A stretch of DNA of 64,000 bases, taken from NCBI GenBank assembly GCA_006384855.1, contig VCJN01002974.1:40264-104263 (forward strand), in the 5' to 3' direction. Numbering within the stretch: the first letter of the stretch is position 1; each line of letters starts with the position of its first letter. Below the pieces are notes generated by a model. That model searched no databases. It was not told where the DNA came from and saw nothing but the letters and a program-made list of their open reading frames with translations. Below are positions 1-9,859 of this stretch, piece by piece. Both the position numbers and the translations under genes were made by a program. This DNA comes from Tetraselmis striata. Lineage: Eukaryota; Chlorophyta; Chlorodendrophyceae; Chlorodendrales; Chlorodendraceae.

Positions 1-1
1 C

Positions 2-166
2 CCAGCCCCTGCGCCTACTGCCTCATCCCCGACTGCGAACCCCGTGACGCGAGCACAGGCAGACGACGAGGACGAACTCGAACTTGACTACGAGGATAAC
101 GACAGCACCATGTATGGGGGTGGATACCGCCCATCGCGGAGCAGCGGAGGTACCAGGTCAGGCTGA
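2..166 (+). CDS. C-terminal end of an unrecognised acidic protein (cut by window edge)
   Basis: An open frame enters from the left edge and stops at TGA 164-166. It encodes about 54 residues: a Pro/Ala/Thr stretch, an acidic cluster rich in Asp, Glu and Tyr (around 67-108), and a Gly/Arg/Ser tail. After the stop, 167-640 keeps coding-like Arg/Ser-rich pieces in other frames, such as Gly-Lys-Lys-His runs near 345-410 and an acidic Ser/Asp piece near 460-520. This could be a frameshifted continuation or a decayed relative. Composition resembles the tail of a gag-like or RNA-binding protein, but no domain can be named. The beginning of the gene is outside the window. Confidence 0.4.
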   Translation, partial: PAPAPTASSPTANPVTRAQADDEDELELDYEDNDSTMYGGGYRPSRSSGGTRSG

Positions 167-1009
167 CGTTTCCCTACTTGACTCTCCCCCCAACGCTCTC
201 TAGCGCAGCGCACATTCGATCCGCGAAGGCACACATGCTAACGGCACCGCAAAAAAACTTGTCGCGCTTCAGCACCTCACCGCCGAGGTCGCCGAGCTGC
301 TTGCCATGTCCTCCCCGAGCATCAACGCCCTCGCCAGCCCCTCCCGGCAAGCAAGGGCAAGAGAGCAGCATCTGGCAAGCACAAGAAGAAACATTCCAGG
401 GGTCGTAGCCGCTGAGGCGGCACCACCCGCCACCGCAGCAGGAGCAAACCGCGCCTCTTGGGCACTCGCGACTCCGACAGCGAGTGGGAGACTGACGACG
501 AAACAACCCACCAATCCGGCAGCTCACACACACCACTAACGGCCGCGCGATCCGCCGCCGCGCCAAGCTGTCCAACACACCCAAGAACACCGGCCGCCAC
601 TAAGCCTTGCGACCGATGCTGCCACCACGCTAAACTTTGACGCAATATTATGACAGTACCGCCCGAAACACGGGACATCCCATCCTTGATTATCGCAGTA
701 GTACTCCCCAGACTCATATAAAATCCCTAATCCAGTGAAGGAGGGCATCGCGGCCCCCACCAAACTCTACTAGCCGGCTCAGCGATGGATACATACTGAG
801 CGACAATTAGCTATTATTCCGGTCAGCCCCCTTCCCCCATCTCACCTTAGTAGCTGAAGGCGGGACGCCTTTGGCTGCCTAAGCATGCCTACGAAGCTCT
901 GAATGGGATAGGTCTGACTTAGGTAGGGACAGTAACGTGGGGGCGATGTTGTTCTCTAGCTACAACTCGTTGGAAGGAGGAGGGGCTAGGACACACAGGA
1001 GGACGGCCG

Positions 1010-1115
1010 GCAGTTTGAACTGTAATGGCTATGCCATACCTACGACTGCAGTTGGCGCACGAGGTCAAGTGATGGGGCGACTTATGCCGATGATCCGTAG
1101 AGAACGTTAACTTCA
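1010..1115 (+). repeat. Dispersed repeat C, copy 1
   Basis: The stretch with GCAGTTGGCGCACGAGGTCA, a GGGGCGACTT-type core and GCCGATGATCCG is clearly related to 35815-35905, which has GCAGTTGGCGCTCGGTCAAG, GGGGCGGCTTCG and GCCGATGACCCG in the same order and orientation. Two diverged copies are seen. The element is short and has no coding capacity. It may be the 3' end of a retroposon. Confidence 0.5.
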
Positions 1116-1332
1116 CTTAACGCACGGCACTCGTCGATATTACATTATTGTACGTAAGCGGTCCTCCAAACTCGCCATAAACCGCGATGTTATCCTTTGT
1201 ACACTACATTGTGATGCGCGCACTACAAGATGTAATACGAGGGCACACTTGGTAAGGATTTCTACTACATGTACCTGCTAGTGCCCGTCGTTCGTCGCAC
1301 ATTTGGGACTACCTCATCGCCAGAGGGCCGTG

Positions 1333-1568
1333 CTCTTTAACTGCTCAACCGCGGAGGTGATGGTGAGTGCAAGTGCTCGGAGCATCTTACAGTGGAAGCG
1401 GCGAGCCGGGCTCGTGCTGCGAGGATTGTATGTGGGCAGGACGAGAGTGGAAACAGAACGCCCGGCAGGCCGGAAGACAGACACGCGCGCGCAATAAGGG
1501 CGCGCGCGACATGTGCCCCGGCCGGTGCTAGGTATCGGCCGGTGCTAGGGTATCGGGCAGATTCCAAC
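1333..1568 (+). repeat. Dispersed repeat A, copy 1
   Basis: A stretch of about 235 bp begins near CTTTAACTGCTCAACCGCGG and ends GGGCAGATTCCAACA. It recurs at 3578-3791 (same strand) and at 10546-10775 (opposite strand). Near the 3' end, a short unit (GGTGCTAGGGTATCGG) is present twice here, once at 3758-3779 and twice in the inverted copy. No terminal inverted repeat and no credible ORF are seen. A short non-autonomous element is likely. Confidence 0.7.
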
Positions 1569-2165
1569 AGCCCCCCTCATTAGCACACGGGGGTCAACTC
1601 CGTCTGTCCGTTGCAATGTGTGCAATTGAAACAACGGTCGGAATATGGCGCTAATACGGTACCGAATAGTAGCGCAGTAATCAATAGCGACTACTCTACA
1701 CATTCTTAATGGATTCCGAGCGACGACGCGCTCCCGGATGCACTGCACTCCATGGTGCAGCGTCGCCCCGTTGTGTTGTCTTTGGCGGACTTTCGGCTTA
1801 TCCGAGGCTGGCTGGTGATGAGGTTGCGAGGGCATCATTTTCGTGCCATGGGCGATGCCGGGCATTGCGCTGCGCAAGATGCTCTCTGACAGCTTCTCTG
1901 CAAGCGGCGGGGCTGCCGAGCCCGGGCTGATGGTAGCGAACGCAGCCGGGGGAGCACAAGGCGGGCTGCTCGTAGCTGAGCTGCCGGCACCTAGTAGTAG
2001 CGTTGCCTAGTCGCCGCTAGCCCGCACGCCTCCAGGCCAAAGGGTAGATAGCCAACGCAGTCGGGGGGAGCCCATGCAGCTCATACGTAGGAGGCTCCTA
2101 GCTGGATTGCTCGTATCCGGGCTGCTCATAGACGGCTGCTAATCCGGATAGTGCATTCGCCCTCC

Positions 2166-2522
2166 TCATCGCGCTCGCCATTGTGCTCCCCAATGATGCA
2201 ACATCATGTAGCAACCGTCGGGCGCGGCGCGGAAGTTGGTGTTCTCGCACGCCCAGCCGCCGCAGTGGCCGGCCTTGTCGCCGTCGTCGTCGTTGCTGCT
2301 CGTTGCAGCCGTCGAGCGAAGGGCGCGATTAGGGAATTTCGGGGAGGGGAGCCGCTGTCTCGGGAGCGGGGGCTCTAGATTCGGCGCGGCCTCGTGTGCA
2401 TCGGGTTGGCCATGAAGATCGGAGCAGTAGGCGTAAGGGTCGTTGCAGCGGCCGCCCATAGGCTCCACGAGCACGATGTCGTAGATGTACGTTCCCGCCA
2501 AGCGGCCCGCGAAGAAGTTGCC
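2166..2522 (-). CDS. Unrecognised exon with Cys-containing motifs
   Basis: On the minus strand an open frame of about 118 residues runs from a possible splice acceptor (CGCCATAG, just before 2522) to a stop at 2166. It begins with a coding-looking hydrophobic segment containing YIYDIVLVEPMGG. This is followed by a Cys pair in RCNDPYAYCS, a basic Pro-rich linker, an Asn/Asp run, and a second Cys-containing part with HCGGWACENTN and DGCYMM. I do not recognise the family. Nearby minus-strand frames at 2040-2130 and 2750-2830 have Tyr/Gln/Pro repeats (YEQ-type), so a longer, partly decayed gene may cover 1.9-3.0 kb. It could also be part of a mobile element. Confidence 0.3.
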   Translation of the reverse strand, partial: GNFFAGRLAGTYIYDIVLVEPMGGRCNDPYAYCSDLHGQPDAHEAAPNLEPPLPRQRLPSPKFPNRALRSTAATSSNDDDGDKAGHCGGWACENTNFRAAPDGCYMMLHHWGAQWRAR

Positions 2523-2689
2523 CTATGGCGTTCTGCCGCCGCTGATGTATGAAGCACGAATCACGAAGCACTGCACGAAACGCAAAGCAATGCAGCCAAA
2601 TGAATTACAATACAATACTCCCGATATGCGCCACGACGAAGTGGATGCCCGCTACGCGGCCATGCATCGGCGGCAAGAGCACCACGTTG

Positions 2690-2985
2690 TTGCTTCCGGG
2701 ATGTGGGGCCGGTATGCAGGATGTGATAGGCGGGACATGGGTAGGGAGGCGCATGGCTGGCTGGGTAGCCGTAGCCGGACTGCTCATACGCATCATACTC
2801 GTAGGCGGGTTGCGTGGAGATGTGTGCTGCGATATCGGGAGCGCATGTATTGTCCCATGTACGCACCGTCGACGAGTGGTCGGCAGTGAGCACTACTACC
2901 ACAATGGTCGTTCACTCCGCCGAAGGTGGCATGCGGGACGTGATAGGCGGGACCTGGGTAGTAGGTAGGCGCCTAGCTAGGCAGA
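2690..2985. repeat. Diverged direct duplication
   Basis: GGTATGCAGGATGTGATAGG followed by CGGGACATGGGTAGG (2711-2745) is repeated as GGCATGCGGGACGTGATAGG followed by CGGGACCTGGGTAG (2927-2960). Spacing is about 216 bp. This is a local tandem duplication, perhaps of an exon of the minus-strand Tyr/Pro-rich frame. Confidence 0.45.
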
Positions 2986-3577
2986 TCGCGTGTTGTTCTC
3001 GCTGCGACGATCTTGGATGGCTCTGACTAAACGACGCGCTCCGTGCTATAGCGCTCCATTGTGTTATCGCTGTCCGGGGTCCGGGGATCCGCACAGCAAC
3101 TCTGTGACGGTCTTGCGTCCTTGCGGTCCTTCCACTAAGCAAAAGCCACCAGCGGGCTCGTCGGTCGTGATCATTTGCCTCCGGTGATATTGCTAGTGAA
3201 ACCACGACGAGTGACGACGGCTTGGCTCGGAGCAAGGTAGCGTGTGTGTTCGAATTCTATTTTACTTTTGAGGTTTTAATCTAATAGCTGCGCACAACGA
3301 TGGTTCGGTGAAATCCCGGGGACTTGTTTGTTGACCGCAACCCCGGAGGTTGGCTATCTCGGGCCAGTAGGCGGAACTTTGATAATTACGGTTTTGGGAG
3401 GGTTGTGTACTGGCCCCGGAGGCTTAGCGTTCATCTCCCACCCCTTGTGGGCTTGATTTTGGCGCCCTTGTGGCAGCCGCCTCGGCCGTTATGCGAACGA
3501 CTCCGGACGTGCGCCTGACCCACGGAATTCTCCTTGCACCCCGCCCCGCGCCCGCGTGGAGTGTGCGAGCCCATAAC

Positions 3578-3791
3578 CTAAACGGCTCAATCGCGGAGGT
3601 GACGATGGTGAGTGGAAGTGCTCGGAGCATCTTACAATAGGAGCAGCGAGTCGGGCTCGAGCTACGAGGACTGTAGGCATGAAGAGAGTGGAAACGGAGC
3701 GCCCGGCGGGCCGGGAGATAGGCACGCGCGTGCAAAGGCGCGCGCGACATGTGCACGGCCAGTGCTAGGGTATCGGGCAGATTCCAACAAC
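3578..3791 (+). repeat. Dispersed repeat A, copy 2
   Basis: Same element as 1333-1568, with substitutions and only one copy of the GTGCTAGGGTATCGG unit before the shared end GGGCAGATTCCAACA. Flanks on both sides differ from copy 1, so the boundaries are approximately those given. Confidence 0.7.
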
Positions 3792-3819
3792 TCTAGACGA
3801 ATTATCTAGACGATATCCT

Positions 3820-4720
3820 TGTCACCCACCCACCGCCTGAGTGGGCGAGCCCGACGACCGTCCTCGGCCCTCGGAATCGCGGGCCCTTCCTCCGCCTCCA
3901 CTCCCGGTTGGGGATGGGGGCGGGGATCGTGCACAAGTGCCGCCTTGGTAGCCTTGGCCCCGCCCGTGCTGCCGCTGCCGTGGAGGAGCGGTGTGAGGTG
4001 GACACCGGCGTCATCTCACGTCGTTGCTGGTCCGGTCAAGTCCCCGTTTGCTTTTCGTTGAGCACCCTCTCCCTTCCTGTCCTGTCGGCGCCTCCACATC
4101 ACATTCGGCATGGTGCCGCTATTGGAGTGGCCCGGGATGTTGTGCTGGGAAGGGAGTTCTACGTTCGGCGGAAGGGGACGCGACCGAGCCGGCGGCGGAT
4201 TTGGCGTTGGGCGGAACAGCGCGCACTGGACACCGGCGTCTTACGTCTTTGCTGGCCGCCCGGTCGGCTCTCCATTCCCTACTCGTGGAGCACTTTCTCC
4301 CTTCCTGACCTGTTGGCGCCTCCACATCACAGTCGGCATGCATGGTGCCGCTATTGGAGTGGCCCGGGATGTTGTGTTGGGGAAGGCGTTCTACGTTTGG
4401 CGGAAAAGGACACGGCCGAGCTGGCGGCGGATTTGGCATTGGCTGGGTGACCTGCGTCTGTTGCACGCCCGTGGCGCCTCGTTTTGGGTTGGACCCCCCA
4501 CTTCCGCTCCTTGCTGCAAGACCTCTACTTCGAAGCTCCTTAGTTTATTGTCGGCGCCTTCACATACAACATACATCACATTCGGCCTAGTGCCGCTATT
4601 GGAGTGGCCCGGGATTGTGGGCTGGAGAGAGCGTCGCTACTGCGTAGCGCGGCGGCTGGCTGGTGGCGATGCCGGGTCGGTGGCTGTCATGGCGGTTCCC
4701 GCCTCTGGTGGCCCGTAGCT
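3820..4720 (+). repeat. Dispersed repeat B, copy 1, with internal tandem units of about 235 bp
   Basis: The unit holding TGCCGCTATTGGAGTGGCCC occurs three times, near 4112, 4344 and 4592. Each is followed by a GGA/GGG-rich segment and GGCGGCGGATTTGGC, and the first two by GGACACCGGCGTC-type segments. The whole block, including the head with CTTGGTAGCCTTGGCC and GGAGGAGCGGTGTGAG, reappears in reverse orientation at 50870-51545. Long open frames cross it in several phases because it is GC-rich and periodic. None looks like a conserved protein. Confidence 0.65.
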
Positions 4721-6600
4721 GGATTTTCCTCTGGATTTCTGTTCGGATTTCTTGAATTTTGCAGCTGGCTCATGTAAGTATATAATATCCCGGTAACCAA
4801 CGAATATTCAGAAATGTCGCACGCGAGTACCAGTAGACAGTAGTGAGGGGCAGTTTGGCGGTAGTTTTTGTTTTTTCCTCGCCCGGGACAGGGCGCCCCC
4901 GGTAGTAGTGACCAGTTTGGCGGTAGCAGTAGTTTGGCGGTACCTGGTACCTGTAGTAGTCGCTAATGGCCTCATTGTGCTCAGCACAGCCAAGACGAGC
5001 ACCTAGCCGGCAATAGTACAGTAAAAGTACGGCTTGCGTGCGCGCCAACGCGCGCCCATCCCCACCACAGTAGCGTCGAGCCTGCTCCGCCAAGCAGCCG
5101 CTGAAGGGATGGCAGCGAATCGCCTCACCAAACAACGTTCAGCAACACAGTGGCATCTCCACATGCAACATCGCAACTGTCTGGTATCTGAGGCAGCTGC
5201 TGGGCTAGTGTTGAACCCGGCAGAAAATCACAGGTGAATGCCGACACGCAGCACTTCCGCCCCCCCCCCCCCCCCCCCCCCCCGCCCCCCCCCCCCCGGA
5301 TGCAAGCCACGGCCGTTCTGGAGTTCCGCGGGCAGTGCCGCATGCGCGTCTGTGCCGGTACTGTACCAGGTATCGCTCGACAGTTTCGCGGTACGGGAAT
5401 CGCTCATGAAGTACACTGCTAAGTACATGTACGCGTCAACACCAGCTCTCGTGCCGCCGGTGTAACGGCCACCCTATTGCTTAGTGGGTCCACCCGGCGA
5501 CGACATGCGGCAGGGCTGCGCCCCAAAGCCGAGCAGCGAGTTTCCATCTCCAGCGCCAGGATCAGCGAGCAATAGCCGATACATCTCAGAGGTTCTATCC
5601 CATTTCGGTGTCCGAACTCGCTGCGGTCGCCTCGCGCAAGCCTGAGCCCACCCAGGGCCAGGGGCCGCGGCCACGCAGTACTCGTACAGGTAGTAAATGG
5701 AAGCGTGTCGTCACCTCACCCCACGCCGAGCGACACTCTGGCGCTGACGCACTCGCACACCACTCTTTTTGTGCATCATATCATAGCATGACGGGGGGAA
5801 GCAGTGTCCACATGTCCGCACCGTGGTCTGGAACCGCGCGGGCACCTGGCGCCCGTACCGGCGTACGCCACAACTGCCGCCGCCACACCGCGAGTACTAT
5901 GTCGATGTCGTCTATGATCGGATTTCACTACGCCCCCCCCCCCCCCCCCCCCCCCCCCCCCCACCCCCCCCCCCGCTTTTTCCCTCTTATGCTTTTCCCT
6001 CTTCAGCTCGATCGCGTCCCTGCGTGCGCGCTCCCTTTATATACGCGCTCTTCATGCATGTCTCAGCAATCAAGTCGCCGCCCCGCTGCGCATCGGCGGG
6101 GCTCGTCTGGCACCGCCCAAACCACCAGCACATCTGCTGCGCCTGCAGCATCGAGCATCCCCGCCCCTCTCGCGGCGCGGGCCTCGCGCGGGCCGCTAAC
6201 AGCAGTCGAGTAGCGGCTACACAAAATCAATACCCTATATATGAGTACCTGTATTTTTTTTTGGTTACAGGGAGAGCGTCAGGGAGATACCCTACCCTAT
6301 ATATCGTTTTCATATGGTTATGCAGTACGTACGGGGTAACGGTAACACCAGACTCGTACCCTATTATCATTGTCCTTTATCAGTACTGGTACGTGGTACT
6401 GGTAGGGGCTCGCCGATTGCCGCGCCGCCGCGCGCGCCCCTTCATCCGTCCGCCTCGTCGGAGTATTGTTGCGACTAGTCGTACCGGTGGTCGGACCGCC
6501 AAGGTCGGCTGTGGTCCGAGCCAGGCCCCTTGCTGACACCAGGGGAGGATGCCGACACTGCCAGCGCGTTGCTTCGCAGGCACGCAGGCAAGCGAATTTC
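4721..6600. other. Intergenic region with two long C tracts
   Basis: No gene is supported. The stretch has GTAG-rich low-complexity sequence (4890-4990), C homopolymers at 5261-5297 and 5932-5975, and a small frame at 6058-6213 (about 51 residues, Ser/Ala/Arg-rich) behind a TATATA at 6038. By analogy with other introns here, the C tracts hint at unrecognised upstream exons of the 6601-9859 gene. A short block, GGTTACAGGGAGAG at 6263-6276, recurs at 55865-55878. Confidence 0.35.
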
Positions 6601-9600
6601 ATGAGGGCGGAGCCGGTCGCAGTGGCCAGGATGCCGCTCAGCCACGAGCCGGGGGGCGAGCGGTACGCGCTGAGCCAGAGGGGGCTGTCGGACGCCGCGA
6701 CAGTGCGGCGCCTCAACTCAGGCGGCCGCGTCGTCAACGCCATAGGCGGTCAGAAGCAGGGTGGTGGCCAGGGCGCCGTCATCGGTGGGGCGGACGGCAA
6801 GCCGAGCTCCATCTCGGTGCTCTACTCAAAGACCGGGCAGCGGGTGCGCCCCCCCCCCCCCCCCCCCCCCCCCTCCCCCCCGCCAGTCTCCGTTTGGTCG
6901 CCGCCTCGCGGCACCACTGACAGTACCTATAAAATCCCGACGACCCAACGATGCCCCTTGGTTAGTGGCTGAGCTCCCTATCTCCCCGCCCATCCCCGAA
7001 CCAGCCTCACTCCGGCAGCAACCTGCCCTCGGAGCACGCGGTCCGTGGGGGGCACGCTTGGCGCAGCTTGTACCAGACGCCCACGGAGGGTAACCGCACG
7101 CCCTACGTTTCCCACGGTGAGATCCCCCCCCCCCCCCCCCCCCCCCCCCGCCACCCCCCTCCCCTTCCGCAGATCCTGCTGGACGTTCTTCTCGAATGTT
7201 TCTTGATTTGACCCATCATGTCGGTGTGGTGTTGGTGTGCACTGCGTGAGCCATCAACAACCATGAGAGTTTGTTTTGTAAGGGGCTGATATGTGCTCAA
7301 AAGGCTGACGACCCCATCCTTCCCTGTGGCTGCCCCGTCAGGCCGCATCGTGGGGCGGCGCGCCAGCTCCGCGCCGCCAGACAAGGCGGCGCACCACGCC
7401 GCAGCGCAGCGCGGCCGGCATGAGGTGCTCAGGCGGCCCGACGCCGGGCTGCAGGTGAACGGCATCGCCAGCAGCGCCTCGCGCCGTCCCGCATCGGCGG
7501 ATCAGGCGGCGGGCATGGCGGCCGCAAAGGGCGGCGCGCCCAGCTGGCGTGCCTTTGTGCGTACCTCCAACGGCAGCGCTGCCGGCGGCGGCAACGGCGG
7601 CGCGTCGGTGGTGTCGCAGCGCGCGCTGGAGGCCGCGATGGCGCGCTCGCTCAAGCGCAGCGAGGCGCTGCTGGCGGCGCGCAACCAGCGCGCCTCGGGG
7701 CAGCAGCATCAGCCGCAGCAGCCGCAGCAGCGCGGCTGGGACGGCACGCTGCAGCGAGGCGTGCTCAGCGGCGGTGGCGGGGGGACGGAGGAGGAGGAGG
7801 AGGAGGACGGCTGCGAGCGCCGCGTGCGCGCCGGCAACTACCTTGCCTGGGCGGAGGGCAGCCCCACCGGCAGCCCGACAGCGACCGCGCGCGGGCAGCC
7901 CAACAAGGGTGCGGGGCTGCTGCACGACTCGCGCCTGGAGGAAGAGATCGGCCGGCTGGGCCTCGGCGCCAACGGGTCCTCCCCCACCTCCTCCCCCGGC
8001 AAGCCCGGCAGCAAGGTAACCCCCCCCCCCCCCCCCCCCCCTCTCAAAATCCCTCTACCCCACTCTCCCACCTTTAAGGTGACATACCTCCACCGTCCCC
8101 GTCGCCCTCAAGGCGCCCCGTCATCCTGATGGTATCGCGTGTCGAGGGATTCCAAGCGCCCCACAGTGTCTACTACCCTCGCCGCATTATCGCGCCCCTC
8201 CACTGTCCCCGTAGCCAACAAGGCGCCCCGTCACTCCGGTGGTATCGCGCGTCGGGGGATCCCTCCATTTCCAAGCGCCCCTCCCACAGTGTCTACTGCC
8301 CTCGCCGCATTATCGCGCCTGTTGGACACAACCACGGTCACCGCACGGCACATTCTTACCATGCCAAGAGGGTGTATGCCCAGTAGGGACCCACCGGGCG
8401 TGCGCGTCGTGCGCATCAGTACTTAAGTAACAGCCCCTCCTGATCGCCCCCTCCTGAGTTCCACATGATCAACCTGGTGGACAAAAGAATGTTATTGCTA
8501 AACTCGTGGAGGTGTGAGTCCAACCGGGGTGTGGGGAAGGGGGGGGGGGGGGGGGGGGCTTTGATTTCACCATGTTGCGTTTAGTCAAAACGTCAAATGC
8601 ATTCCGCCGGTCATTACTGCTTACAGTGTGCTGGGCAAGGGACGCGACAGAAATACTCGTACAATGGGGCAGCTTTTCGGACCCCCTTCCCCCCCTCCCC
8701 CCCTCGGCCCCGCCCCGGCCCGCCCTTCCTCAAAGAATCCCTGCAGCAGACAAGTAAAATAGAGTAAACACAAAAGATTCCGCCCCGAGACACTTGCGGT
8801 TTGTGCGCCTAGAGTCCGGCGGCTTCGGCCCTGTTTTCATGCTGTGCATGGTGTGGCCCACCGCGTCCTCTGCTGCCTGGTGCGCTGACATGCCGCGCCG
8901 CTGGATGCATTCAGGTGCTGACGCGCAGCAAGAGCAGCCCGAGCCGCAGCGGCCCGAGTAGCGCGATCATGTTTCAGCTGGAGAGCTTTGTGAGCGCCAG
9001 CAGCGCCTCGCCGCGCGCCGACGCGCCCGCGCAGCCGCAGCCCCAGCCGCAGCAGCCGGCGGGGGGCGGGGAGGGCGGCGGGCTGGCGGTGGGTGGCGGC
9101 GCGCGCGCGGTGGCCGCGCTCATCCGGCGCACGTACGGGGTGCAGCCCGGGGGCGGCACCGCGGCGCAGAGGGCGGCGGCCGCGGCGGCGATCGCGGCGG
9201 CCAACCCGCTGTCCATGGACGGCGTGCGCGTGGGGGCGCCCGCCGCGCGGCCCGGCAGCACCGCGGCGGCAGTGGGGAAGGCCAAGCCGGCGGCGACTGC
9301 CGCTAACGCGGGCCGCCAGCACGCCAGCAGCACCGCCGCCTTCAGCAGCACCACCGTGCCGGCGACCGCGATCCGCCAGCACAAGTCTCAGCCCCAGCCT
9401 CAGGCGCGGTCACGGTCGCAGCCGCAGCCGCAGCCTCAGCCTGAGCACAAGCCGCAGCCTCAGGCGCAGGCGCAGGCGCGGCGGGACGGCGGAAAGGCTG
9501 GGCAGCTGCGCGTGGCGCGCCCTGCGACGCCGCCCTCGCCGCCCTCCTCCGCCGAGTCCTCCCCCGCCGCGCCCTCCGGCCGCAGCAGCCCCTACGAGGA

Positions 9601-9859
9601 CCGCTTCCCCGCGGGCGCGCTGCTCGCCGCCGCCGCCGCGGAGGCCGCCTCCCCTCTGCCGGCGGCGACCCCGCCCGCGGGGCGGCGCCTGCTGGCGGAG
9701 GCCGCAAGCCTGGGCGCGGAGCTGGGGCTGGGCGCCGCGCTGGGCGAGTTCCTGGGCGCGGAGGCGGAGGTGACGGAGGCAATGGAGGGGGCGCGGGTGG
9801 CGGCGGAGGGCGGCGGCAGTGGCGTGCCCTTTGCGCCCTCGCAGTTCTTGCTGGCGTAG
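6601..9859 (+). CDS. Unrecognised low-complexity protein, four exons
   Basis: Proposed exons are 6601-6843, 7005-7116, 7342-8015 and 8915-9859, all with matching phases (0, 1, 0), about 657 residues. Donors are GTGCGC, GTGAGA and GTAACC, each followed closely by a C homopolymer. Acceptors are ACCAG, GTCAG and TTCAG. The N-terminal 110 residues are the least repetitive (for example AIGGQKQGGGQGAVIGG and WRSLYQTPTEGNRTPYVSHG). The rest is Ala/Gly/Gln/Pro/Ser-rich with QPQPQ runs, an acidic Glu run (about residue 240) and basic Ser/Arg patches. No catalytic domain, signal peptide or membrane segment is seen. It could be a disordered regulatory or RNA-associated protein. The start codon is a guess, since the frame is open upstream to 6466. 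Confidence 0.6.
8090..8321 (+). repeat. Tandem duplication inside intron 3
   Basis: A unit of about 112 bp containing GTATCGCG-GTC, CCAAGCGCCCC, CACAGTGTCTACT and CCCTCGCCGCATTATCGCGCC occurs twice in a row (about 8130-8200 and 8241-8321). It lies within the proposed third intron of the 6601-9859 gene. Confidence 0.6.
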
